From positions 186,001 through 250,000 of the forward strand of contig NZ_JACJUK010000003.1 in assembly GCF_014235875.1 (NCBI RefSeq): a stretch of 64,000 nt of DNA, written 5' to 3'. How positions within the stretch are numbered: position 1 is the first letter of the stretch; the number at the start of each line of letters is the position of its first letter. Positions 7,278-15,450 of this stretch are shown one piece after another. Source of the DNA: Croceivirga lutea. GTDB taxonomy: Bacteria > Bacteroidota > Bacteroidia > Flavobacteriales > Flavobacteriaceae. The position numbers and the translations under genes are program-made. The notes under the pieces are model-generated. The model saw only the letters and a list, made by a program, of their open reading frames with translations, did no database searches and was not told the origin of the DNA.

Positions 7278-9512
7278 ATGAGCAAAACCATTAATGTTGC
7301 ACTAATTGGTAACCCAAATACTGGTAAAACTTCAGTTTTTAATTCGCTTACTGGTTTAAATCAAAAGGTGGGTAATTATCCGGGTATTACGGTTGAAAAA
7401 AAGATAGGTTCATGCAAGCTATCTAATGGTATTAAAGCTCAAATATTAGATTTACCTGGAACATATAGTCTTAACACTACATCTTTAGATGAAAGTGTTG
7501 TAGTTGAACTCTTAATGAACAAAAAGGATTCATTATATCCTGATGTGGCTGTAGTGGTAAGTGACGTAGAAAACCTTAAACGAAACTTACTGCTATTTAC
7601 TCAAATTAAAGATTTAAAAATACCCAGCATTTTGGTTATTAATATGGCTGACCAAATGCCTAGAAAAGGTATTTCTATTGATGTTGAACTTTTAGAAAAA
7701 CAATTAGACACCAAAATAGCGGTTGTAAGTACCCGTAAAGGAGAAGGTATCGAAAAGATAAAAGACCTTATTGCTGCGTATGATACGTTATCCAATTCTC
7801 CTAATACAGATGTATCTGTAATTGATCCTACCTATTTTGAACGTTTGAAAACTGTTTTTCCTAAAGAAGATATTTACAAACTATGGTTGGTTATCACTCA
7901 AGATGTAAATTTCACTTCAATAGAAAAAAAGTCTTTAGACAGATTAACCTCTTTTCAGACCAAGAAGAAGGAGGAGCTAAAAAAATTACAGCATAGAGAG
8001 ACAGTTCTACGATACCAATTCATTAATGGTGTTTTAAAAGAATCTTATAAAGTAGATTACCCATCAGCAAAAGGTTTACGAGCTTCTTTAGACAAGATAT
8101 TAATGCATAAAATCTTTGGCTATGTAATCTTCTTTGCCATTTTGCTTTTAATCTTTCAAGCCATTTTTGAATGGAGTAGTTACCCCAGTGATTGGATTGA
8201 TGAACAATTTGCTTTTGTAAGTGACTGGATTAAAAACACGTTACCTCCCGGAATTTTAACCAATCTTCTTTCCGAAGGTATTATTACCGGTATAGGTGGT
8301 ATTGCCGTTTTTATACCTCAGATTGCCTTTTTATTCCTTTTTATTTCCATACTCGAAGAGTCTGGTTATATGAGTAGGGTGGTTTTTTTAATGGATAAGT
8401 TAATGCGGCCATTTGGTTTAAGTGGTAAAAGTGTTGTTCCACTAATTTCAGGAACTGCATGTGCAATACCTGCAGTAATGGCAACCAGAACAATTGAAAA
8501 TTGGAAAGAACGACTAATTACAATTCTGGTAGTGCCATTTACCACATGCTCTGCAAGGTTACCCGTTTATTTAATCTTAATTGCATTGGTGATACCCGAG
8601 GGTACTTTTTTAGGCATAAGTTTTAAGGCCTTAACCTTATTCTTATTATACTTAATTGGTTTTGCAATGGCCTTATTTTCAGCTATGGCTCTGAACAAGA
8701 TGCTGAAAATTAGAAGTAGGTCTTTCTTTATGATTGAAATGCCTACTTACCGTTTACCACTTTTTAAGAATGTTTTTTACACAGTAGTAGAAAAAACAAA
8801 GAGTTTTGTCTTTGGGGCCGGTAAAATAATTTTAGCCATTTCTATTATTCTTTGGTTTTTAGGGTCCTATGGGTATTCTGAAAATTTTAAAAATGCAGAA
8901 GAAATCGTTAGCCAACGTATTGAAGAAAACGGATTAAACGACTACAGCAAAAACTACATCAAAAAGAATTTGTTAAATTATAGTGAAAATAAGGGTCAAC
9001 CCACAGGCAGCATACCTAATCCACTAAAAATTACCCCAGAACAAGACTCACTTCGTATCCTTAATAATCAACTATTTGAGCGAGCAAAAAACCAAGAAAT
9101 TGCGAGCTACAAACTCGAACATTCTTTTATAGGATATGCTGGAAAAGCTATTGAACCTATTGTAAAGCCATTAGGATACGATTGGAAAATTGGTATAGCT
9201 GTTATTACATCTTTTGCGGCAAGAGAAGTTTTTGTAGGCACCTTAGCAACAATTTACAGTGTTGGTAACGACGAAGAAGAAACCATTAAAAATAGAATGG
9301 CTGCAGAATTGAATGATAAAGGTAAACCGTTATTTAACTTGGCTTCAGGAGTCTCACTGATGTTATTTTATGCTTTTGCTATGCAATGCATGAGCACCCT
9401 AGCAATTGTTAAAAGAGAGACAAACTCTTGGAAATGGCCCTTAATTCAATTAATATTTATGAGCCTGTTTGCCTACGTTGTGGCAATGAGCGCATATCAA
9501 ATACTAAGTTAA
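7278..9512 (+). CDS. feoB: FeoB ferrous iron transporter, GTP-driven
   Basis: 744 aa. The N-terminal G domain shows G1 GNPNTGKTS, G3 DLPGTYSL and G4 NMAD (canonical NxxD). A helical insert domain follows. From about residue 270 the polytopic permease carries the family's two Gate motifs around GTACAIPAVMATR and the C-terminal FAMQCMSTLA segment, both with conserved cysteines. It imports Fe2+ across the inner membrane. It is the central gene of feoA-feoB-Cys-rich peptide, with 13-bp and 3-bp gaps. Confidence 0.96.
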   Translation: MSKTINVALIGNPNTGKTSVFNSLTGLNQKVGNYPGITVEKKIGSCKLSNGIKAQILDLPGTYSLNTTSLDESVVVELLMNKKDSLYPDVAVVVSDVENLKRNLLLFTQIKDLKIPSILVINMADQMPRKGISIDVELLEKQLDTKIAVVSTRKGEGIEKIKDLIAAYDTLSNSPNTDVSVIDPTYFERLKTVFPKEDIYKLWLVITQDVNFTSIEKKSLDRLTSFQTKKKEELKKLQHRETVLRYQFINGVLKESYKVDYPSAKGLRASLDKILMHKIFGYVIFFAILLLIFQAIFEWSSYPSDWIDEQFAFVSDWIKNTLPPGILTNLLSEGIITGIGGIAVFIPQIAFLFLFISILEESGYMSRVVFLMDKLMRPFGLSGKSVVPLISGTACAIPAVMATRTIENWKERLITILVVPFTTCSARLPVYLILIALVIPEGTFLGISFKALTLFLLYLIGFAMALFSAMALNKMLKIRSRSFFMIEMPTYRLPLFKNVFYTVVEKTKSFVFGAGKIILAISIILWFLGSYGYSENFKNAEEIVSQRIEENGLNDYSKNYIKKNLLNYSENKGQPTGSIPNPLKITPEQDSLRILNNQLFERAKNQEIASYKLEHSFIGYAGKAIEPIVKPLGYDWKIGIAVITSFAAREVFVGTLATIYSVGNDEEETIKNRMAAELNDKGKPLFNLASGVSLMLFYAFAMQCMSTLAIVKRETNSWKWPLIQLIFMSLFAYVVAMSAYQILS

Positions 9513-9515
9513 ATC

Positions 9516-9659
9516 ATGATACAAATTGTAATTGCAATACTAATTTTAGTTTGGGCATTGGGTTATGTAGTGCATAAGTTTATTTACCCTTTACCGCTCC
9601 AAGCATCCAATAAAAACAAAAGTAAATCTTGTGGTGAAAGTAATTGCGGATGTTCTTAA
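9516..9659 (+). CDS. FeoB-associated Cys-rich membrane protein
   Basis: 47 aa. It has one N-terminal membrane helix (IQIVIAILILVWALGYVV) and a short cytoplasmic-type tail ending KSCGESNCGCS. This is the layout of the FeoB-associated cysteine-rich peptides often encoded directly after feoB. It starts 3 bases after the feoB stop, and its stop overlaps that of the convergent gene. It probably plays a FeoC-like or small accessory role, with Cys residues possibly handling iron. The function is not established. Confidence 0.85.
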   Translation: MIQIVIAILILVWALGYVVHKFIYPLPLQASNKNKSKSCGESNCGCS

Positions 9660-10165
9660 TTTAACTCTTCAAACTCATTATAGCTAACCCCTAATTGCTG
9701 TTTTTGATAAACCGGAGAGGTTACAAATAGCTTTTTTACCTGATTATCCCAATCTTGGGCTACATTAAAATAACTCGCATTATTTACGGCCATAATTTCA
9801 TCACAATCGGCACAAGTATGTTTGTAATCTAAAAAATGATGTGCAAATTCATGATAAGCTACAATCTTTAAAATCTCAGGGTCTACCGCAGCAACCCAAT
9901 TTATGAGAATATTTTCAATTTTACCCTCGCTATCACGCGTTACCATTCCCATAACAGTGTTACCTTCTTCTAAAGGAAGACTATTAGTTAAATCAATATT
10001 TTTTAATTGAAATAATTTGTCGTGGTAATCGATACCATAAGATTCACAGTCGTTAAAGAAATCGTTTAAAATAGGTTGCAGCCTACCGTCTATATCCACG
10101 GTTTCTTGACTTTTTAAAGAAGTAACAAAGAATAGGGCTAACAAACCAAGAATGGTAGTTTTCAT
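9656..10165 (-). CDS. Secreted HExxH metallopeptidase-like protein
   Basis: 169 aa. The signal peptide MKTTILGLLALFFVTSLKSQ ends near residue 20. A zincin-type motif HEFAHHFLDYKH lies around residues 103-114, followed at once by CADCDE. That gives a possible third ligand region and a CxxC pair. The domain is very short for a complete metalloprotease, so activity is inferred only from the motif. It is monocistronic. A motif close to the promoter consensus (TAACTTTCG) lies upstream on the minus strand. Confidence 0.7.
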   Translation of the reverse strand: MKTTILGLLALFFVTSLKSQETVDIDGRLQPILNDFFNDCESYGIDYHDKLFQLKNIDLTNSLPLEEGNTVMGMVTRDSEGKIENILINWVAAVDPEILKIVAYHEFAHHFLDYKHTCADCDEIMAVNNASYFNVAQDWDNQVKKLFVTSPVYQKQQLGVSYNEFEELN

Positions 10166-10353
10166 ACGAATAGATTTTTGGTGATTGCTTTTCGGTAGTG
10201 CCCTAGTATACTAACGAAAGTTACAACAGTTTATTTTTCAGCAACATAGGAATAGAACATATTGTTTTGTATTTAACGCTTTGTTAGCAAACTTTAATAT
10301 TTATTAAGAAAGTACACAACTTATATGTAAATTGAAATGGTAAACTAAACTAG

Positions 10354-10779
10354 ATGAAATCATTTTTTTACCTGCTTATAGCTTTATTACTACTCTCTTG
10401 TGGTACAGCAAAACAATCTGGAGAGACTACCGCCGCAGATACACAAACTCCTGACCAGTTAAATAGAGGTAACATACCCTTACTAACCAGAATACGAAAG
10501 CTCCCAGGTATTTCTTTAAGAAATGGGGTTCCAGTAATTACTAAGGCAACTAATACCTTTAGTAATGCAGGAAATAACATACAAGGTGCAAATCAAGGTA
10601 ATGTCTATGAACCCCTTTACATTTTAAATGATTATCCGGTGGGAAATTCATTTCGTTCTGTAGAAGAACTTGTAGATAATTTTAATGTTAAAAAAATTGA
10701 GGTATTAAGCGATACAGATGCATCGTTTTACGGTTCTAGAGCTGCAAGTGGAGTTATTAAAATTACAACGTATCAATAG
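10354..10779 (+). CDS. Lipoprotein with isolated TonB-receptor plug-like domain
   Basis: 141 aa. The N-terminal lipobox LLLLSCG marks a lipoprotein, with Cys at residue 16. The C-terminal half resembles the end of a SusC/TonB plug domain: YEPLYILNDYPVGN, then VKKIEVLSDTDASFYGSRAASGVIKITTY, comparable to the IENIEILKGSSAAAIYGQRG...VIITT of the SusC at 43510. There is no barrel. It could bind a TonB-dependent partner or polymer, but the function is unknown. It is monocistronic. Confidence 0.75.
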   Translation: MKSFFYLLIALLLLSCGTAKQSGETTAADTQTPDQLNRGNIPLLTRIRKLPGISLRNGVPVITKATNTFSNAGNNIQGANQGNVYEPLYILNDYPVGNSFRSVEELVDNFNVKKIEVLSDTDASFYGSRAASGVIKITTYQ

Positions 10780-10780
10780 A

Positions 10781-11215
10781 TTAAAGTACCACGTCTATAT
10801 TTGTGTTTGATGTAACCTTAAAAGCACATTCTTTAAAATTAGGCGGACCAAAAGTTTTCATTTTTGATTTAGAAAACCCAACTTTTTCTTTTGGAATACC
10901 CAACCAATTTGTATCCAACTTATCATTGCTGTTTTCATCGTAAAATACTGCTACGGCATATTCACCAATAGGTAAATCTTTAACTAATATTTTGGTAATA
11001 CCTTTTTCAGCCGCAATACTATCATATTTAAAAACTTTATCAAACTTTAAAAAGCCTTCCTCATTATCATAGATAGCAATGCTAACTTTCCCCTGAGAAT
11101 CAGGCACACCATGAACTTGTATAGATAAATCGTTTTGCGAGAATGCAAAACCAGAGCAAAATATAAGAAGTAATAGAAGTATTCTCACAGTACTATTGTA
11201 TTGGATGTAAAACAA
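10781..11215 (-). CDS. DUF2141 domain secreted protein
   Basis: 144 aa with a signal peptide (hydrophobic run to FAFSQ, about residue 27). The family pattern follows: a Greek-key type beta domain with GKVSIAIYDNEEGFL, LPIGEYAVAVFYDENSNDKLDTNWLGIPKE and VGFS near the end. DUF2141 proteins are small exported proteins of unknown role, common in Bacteroidota. It lies 28 bp downstream of the 11244 gene on the same strand and may share its transcript. It converges on the plug lipoprotein gene. Confidence 0.85.
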   Translation of the reverse strand: MFYIQYNSTVRILLLLLIFCSGFAFSQNDLSIQVHGVPDSQGKVSIAIYDNEEGFLKFDKVFKYDSIAAEKGITKILVKDLPIGEYAVAVFYDENSNDKLDTNWLGIPKEKVGFSKSKMKTFGPPNFKECAFKVTSNTNIDVVL

Positions 11216-11243
11216 AACTATTCTTTTTAAACTTAAGTATACG

Positions 11244-11675
11244 TTATTTTAAACTTTCAGCTTTTTTAGTGATTGCCGCCTCGAGAGATGCAAATATTTT
11301 TTGCGTTTCTAAACTGTCTGCTAAATTAAAGTACAAAAGTAAAGAGTCTGAATGTGTCACTTTAACTTTTTGCTGTCTTAAATCATCTACAAAAACGTAA
11401 ATATTAGCTCCGGTAATACTATCAATAAACACACCTTTTTCTTTTGCCAACCATGAAAAGCCATTTTTGCGTTCCATTTCAGGTATTTTAGGCATCCATT
11501 CAATGCTGTTTAAAGCTGTTAGTGGAATTTGTTGTCTATAAATACCAGACATTAATTTAAAATTGCCTTCTTCAATTGAGGTGTAGTTTTTATAATGTAA
11601 AGCAAATGCCAAGGTACACCCTATTAAAGTTAAAGCAATTACAACATTCCAAAACCAATTACTCTTTTTCTTCAT
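11244..11675 (-). CDS. Membrane-anchored hypothetical protein
   Basis: 143 aa from ATG 11675, chosen because it gives MKKKSNWFWNVVIALTLIG, a clean signal anchor, and overlaps the stop of the upstream peptidase gene by 17 bp (translational coupling). A frame open to 11720 adds 15 residues. The remainder is a soluble domain with two segments ending in a helical stretch (SLETQKIFASLEAAITKKAE). No family was recognised. It is probably cotranscribed with the S9 peptidase. Confidence 0.65.
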   Translation of the reverse strand: MKKKSNWFWNVVIALTLIGCTLAFALHYKNYTSIEEGNFKLMSGIYRQQIPLTALNSIEWMPKIPEMERKNGFSWLAKEKGVFIDSITGANIYVFVDDLRQQKVKVTHSDSLLLYFNLADSLETQKIFASLEAAITKKAESLK

Positions 11676-13701
11676 TCGTAGCTGTTCTATATTTATTAAA
11701 CCATGCCACCGTATGTGCAATTTTAGTTATTAAATTACTAGGTCTATTGGCAATACCATGACTTGCGCCGGGTATTTCAACCAGCACGGTTTCTTTCTTT
11801 CGCAATTTTAAAGCATGATAAAGCTGTTTGGCCTCACTAGGTGGCGTACGCAAATCGTTCATACCCACCATAACCATGGTTGGCGTTTCTATATTACCTA
11901 CCAACGAAAGGGGTGAAAATTTCCAATAGTGTTCAAAATTTTCCCAAGGTTGACCTTCATATCTAGAATTGGCGTAACCAAAATAATTGTCCGCAACTAG
12001 TGTTTTACTTATCCAATTCATAACTGGCTTTGCTACAACTGCAGCTTCAAAACGATTGTTTTTACCAATCATCCAAGCGGTCATAATTCCCCCAGCAGAA
12101 CCACCAGTTACAAATAATTTATCTTCATGGGCAATACCCATTTTAATACAATGGTCTACACCATCCATGGTATCATTATAATCTTGACCTGGATAGTTTC
12201 GATAAAGTAAATTACCAAACTCTTCACCATAGCTTGTACTGCCTCTTGCATTAGGATAAAAAACAACAAAACCTTCACTTGCATATAGTTGCATTTCTAT
12301 AGAAAATCTATCTCCATAATTCAGAATAGGACCCCCATGATTCTCAACTAAAAAAGGGTATTCTTTTGAGCTATCATAATTAGGCGGGTATACAATCCAG
12401 CCTTGTACACTTCTACCATCAAAAGATGAAGTATACCAAACCTCTTCAACGTTTCCTAAAGTTTTAAAATCTAACAGCGAGCTATTTAAATTGGTTATGG
12501 TTTTCACCTTGCCTTTTGCAGTCTTAATAGCCAACTCTGCAGGAAATTCTGGCCTAGATAGTGTAAAAGCTATTGTACCATTATCAGCAACACTAAAAGA
12601 ACCACTACCATAAGGTCTACCAAGTGTAGTACCTCCCCTATTATCGACTAATTTGGTGACTTTTCCTTCCACTGTTATGTAACCAACTTTACCGTTACCC
12701 TTATCATCATAATTAAAATACAAGCCATTGCTTTTGCTATCCCAAGTAATGCCTGAAATACTTCTATCTAATTCATCTGAAATACTACGCTTGTTAGTGC
12801 CATCGGCATTCATTAGATGTAACTTTCTTACTTGATAAGCTTGCTTTTTATCTTCATAACCCAAATAGGCAATTAGTTTACCATCTGGTGAAATTTTTGG
12901 ACTACTGTCAGGGCCATCTCTATCTGTTAATATCTCTATTTCGCCTGAATTTACTGTAACCGAATACACTTCAGAATTTCTAAATCTATATTGCCAATCT
13001 GCTACCCTATTTGCAGAAAAATAAACTTTTTGTCCGTCTGGTGACCAAGACAACGCTCCACCATGGTTCCAATTACCCGTTGTTAATTGTCTTACAGCGC
13101 CCCCGTTGGCAGGCATAGTAAAGATATGATTGAATCCTGGCGCTATATAGCCGCGACCGTCTCGTTCGTGATAAACTCTATCGGTTATACGAGGCGCGTC
13201 AGCCCATTTAGCCCCTTTGGGTTTTGGCGGCATTTTGGCTAAAACCGGAGCTTTTGAAGGAACCTTCATTGAAAATGCCAATTGTTTTCCATCTGGCGAC
13301 CATGTTATAGCACTAGGCGAAAATGGTAGCTGCGAAAGTCTAGCTACCTTGCCCGTTGCAACCCAATATACGTAAATCTCTGAACCTTCATCAGTACTGC
13401 TACTAAATACTATTCTATCTCCAGAAGGAGACCACGTTGGGTTACTTTCTGAAACTTCTCTAGAGGTCAACTTTTGATGCTGAGAACCATCAATTTTAAG
13501 CATCCAAAGGTTACCCCAAGCCCTATCTTTCATTACATCGAACCCCATTCGTTTGTACACAACCCAATCTCCGTTTGGCGAAATTTGAGGGTCAGTAACA
13601 TATTGCAGTTCAAAAATATCTAGATAAGTGAAGTTTGATTTTTGGGAGAATCCATAAAAACTGAATAAGAGAAATAAAGTAGTAATTAGAATTTTTTGCA
13701 T
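11659..13701 (-). CDS. S9 family peptidase (prolyl oligopeptidase-like), exported
   Basis: 680 aa with signal peptide (to FYGFSQ). Residues about 30-420 form a WD/PD40-type beta-propeller with repeated SPDGK...Y motifs. The C-terminal alpha/beta hydrolase has the nucleophile in GGSAGG, the Asp in GMNDLRTP and the His in PGASHG. These are the marks of exported acylaminoacyl- or dipeptidyl-peptidases that clear short peptides in the periplasm. The exact specificity cannot be read from sequence. Confidence 0.93.
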   Translation of the reverse strand: MQKILITTLFLLFSFYGFSQKSNFTYLDIFELQYVTDPQISPNGDWVVYKRMGFDVMKDRAWGNLWMLKIDGSQHQKLTSREVSESNPTWSPSGDRIVFSSSTDEGSEIYVYWVATGKVARLSQLPFSPSAITWSPDGKQLAFSMKVPSKAPVLAKMPPKPKGAKWADAPRITDRVYHERDGRGYIAPGFNHIFTMPANGGAVRQLTTGNWNHGGALSWSPDGQKVYFSANRVADWQYRFRNSEVYSVTVNSGEIEILTDRDGPDSSPKISPDGKLIAYLGYEDKKQAYQVRKLHLMNADGTNKRSISDELDRSISGITWDSKSNGLYFNYDDKGNGKVGYITVEGKVTKLVDNRGGTTLGRPYGSGSFSVADNGTIAFTLSRPEFPAELAIKTAKGKVKTITNLNSSLLDFKTLGNVEEVWYTSSFDGRSVQGWIVYPPNYDSSKEYPFLVENHGGPILNYGDRFSIEMQLYASEGFVVFYPNARGSTSYGEEFGNLLYRNYPGQDYNDTMDGVDHCIKMGIAHEDKLFVTGGSAGGIMTAWMIGKNNRFEAAVVAKPVMNWISKTLVADNYFGYANSRYEGQPWENFEHYWKFSPLSLVGNIETPTMVMVGMNDLRTPPSEAKQLYHALKLRKKETVLVEIPGASHGIANRPSNLITKIAHTVAWFNKYRTATNEEKE

Positions 13702-13815
13702 GGTCTATTTTTTAGCTGTTTTTAAAGGTAAAGCAATAGCTGCATTTGAACAATAGCTCTAGTATGGGCTATAGTGTAATAAACTGATTATATTTAGAGT
13801 GAAATACCAATCCAA

Positions 13816-14562
13816 ATGAAGTTTTTTAATCGTTTTCGTCAAAAACTACTGGCTGAAAATAGGTTTCGAAAGTATTTGCTTTACGCTATTGGCGAAATTT
13901 TTTTGGTAGTAATAGGTATTCTTATTGCTTTAAAAATTAACAATGCTAATGAAAACGCAAAAACCAATGCGCAACTTAACGGGTATTTAAATAGTATTCG
14001 AAAAAACGTTCAAACTGATACCGTAGCAATTAACCACATAAAATTTTTAAGGGCATCACAAAATGAAGCTGCAATGGAATTCATGAAACTTACTTTTAAA
14101 GATTCCGTTTCATTAAGCGTTGTAGAAAGAATTGCTCCTATTTTAGGAGAACAGTACCTTATTATCAACCCATCTGGGTTTGATGCTATAAAAAACTCGG
14201 GTTACATTGCTAATCTTCAAGGCACTGAGATTGAAGACGCAATTTATGATTATTACAATTACTATAATCAAATACATGAAAGCGAAATAAGCCTAAACAA
14301 TTTTATAGAAAATTTAGAAGCAGGAATTTATGCTAGTAATTATAACGACTTAAAACAAGTGTTTAAAGTATTAGAAAGACATCAATACGAACTCACCATT
14401 GCAGAAGAAGAGATAACCCCAGCCGTAGAAATTATTTTTAAAAACTCAAATATTCTTGGAATAATGGAGCGCGTTGCTTCCGAACAATATTTTGAAGTGT
14501 ACGATGTATTAAAGCAAAAAGGTGAATACTTAACTTTCTTAATAGAAAATAGAATAAAATGA
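13816..14562 (+). CDS. DUF6090 family membrane protein
   Basis: 248 aa. The N-terminal signature FRQKLLAENRFRKYLLYAIGEIFLVVIGILIALKI, with one membrane helix at about residues 28-45, is diagnostic of DUF6090, a family expanded in Flavobacteriaceae. The remainder is a helical soluble domain. The function is unknown. Its stop overlaps the start of the SDR gene by 4 bp (ATGA), so the two are translationally coupled. Confidence 0.88.
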   Translation: MKFFNRFRQKLLAENRFRKYLLYAIGEIFLVVIGILIALKINNANENAKTNAQLNGYLNSIRKNVQTDTVAINHIKFLRASQNEAAMEFMKLTFKDSVSLSVVERIAPILGEQYLIINPSGFDAIKNSGYIANLQGTEIEDAIYDYYNYYNQIHESEISLNNFIENLEAGIYASNYNDLKQVFKVLERHQYELTIAEEEITPAVEIIFKNSNILGIMERVASEQYFEVYDVLKQKGEYLTFLIENRIK

Positions 14563-15317
14563 ATTTCAATGGTAAAAATGTTTTAATAACTGGAGCCTCT
14601 CGCGGAATTGGCAAAGCAACTGCTATAGCCTTTGCCCAAAAGGGCGCCCATGTAGGCATCAATTTTAAATCAAATACAGAAGAAGCCCAAAAAACACTAG
14701 ATAACTTACCTGGGGAAGGGCACCAATTGTTTCAAAAAGACATATCAGAAAAAGAAAATTGCCAGCAATTAATTGAAGAATTTATTACTGTATACGGGCA
14801 ACTAGATGTGCTGGTAAACAATGCCGGTATTTCTATTTTTCATGAAATAGATAAGGTTAGTTTAGATGAATGGTCTTCTGCCTGGGAAACTACTTTTAAA
14901 ACCAATTTATTTGCCGCTGCCAACCTAACGTATTGCGCGGCACAAGCCATGATGCAAACGGGTGGTGGCCGTGTTGTAAATGTTTCTTCTAGAGGAGCTT
15001 TTAGGGGCGAACCCACAAAACCAGCTTATGGCGCTAGCAAGGCAGCATTAAACGCTATGAGTCAGTCTTTGGCTAAAAAGTTAGCGCCACACAAAATTTA
15101 CTTAGGTGTGGTAGCCCCAGGGTTTACAGAGACCGAAATGGCCGCGGTAACGCTAACACCAACAGAGCGTGATAACCTTTTGCGCGAATCACCGTTTAAA
15201 CGCATGGCACAACCCGAGGAGGTTGCACATGCTATACTATTTTTGGCTTCGGATGGGGCAGAATATACATCTGGAACTATTGTAGATGTTAATGGTGCCA
15301 GTTATTTACGTGGCTAA
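14559..15317 (+). CDS. Short-chain dehydrogenase/reductase (FabG-like)
   Basis: 252 aa classical SDR. The NAD(P) site TGASRGIG is at residues about 11-18, the NNAG strand around 86, catalytic Ser in VVNVSSRG, and Tyr/Lys in YGASK. The C-terminal SGTIVDVNGASYLRG is typical of FabG-type reductases. It probably acts as an NADPH-dependent ketoreductase, but the substrate cannot be inferred. It is coupled to the DUF6090 gene, and no fatty-acid genes are nearby, so it is not the housekeeping fabG by context. Confidence 0.9.
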   Translation: MNFNGKNVLITGASRGIGKATAIAFAQKGAHVGINFKSNTEEAQKTLDNLPGEGHQLFQKDISEKENCQQLIEEFITVYGQLDVLVNNAGISIFHEIDKVSLDEWSSAWETTFKTNLFAAANLTYCAAQAMMQTGGGRVVNVSSRGAFRGEPTKPAYGASKAALNAMSQSLAKKLAPHKIYLGVVAPGFTETEMAAVTLTPTERDNLLRESPFKRMAQPEEVAHAILFLASDGAEYTSGTIVDVNGASYLRG

Positions 15318-15450
15318 TAGTTATCAAGAAAGTTAAAATTTTATGAATACGAATGTTTTGATTGCAAAAGTGGCTATTCAAAATTGCAGTACTTCATAAA
15401 TGCTTGTAAATTATTGGCTTGTTTCTCACAAATAGCTAATTCAATACAAC

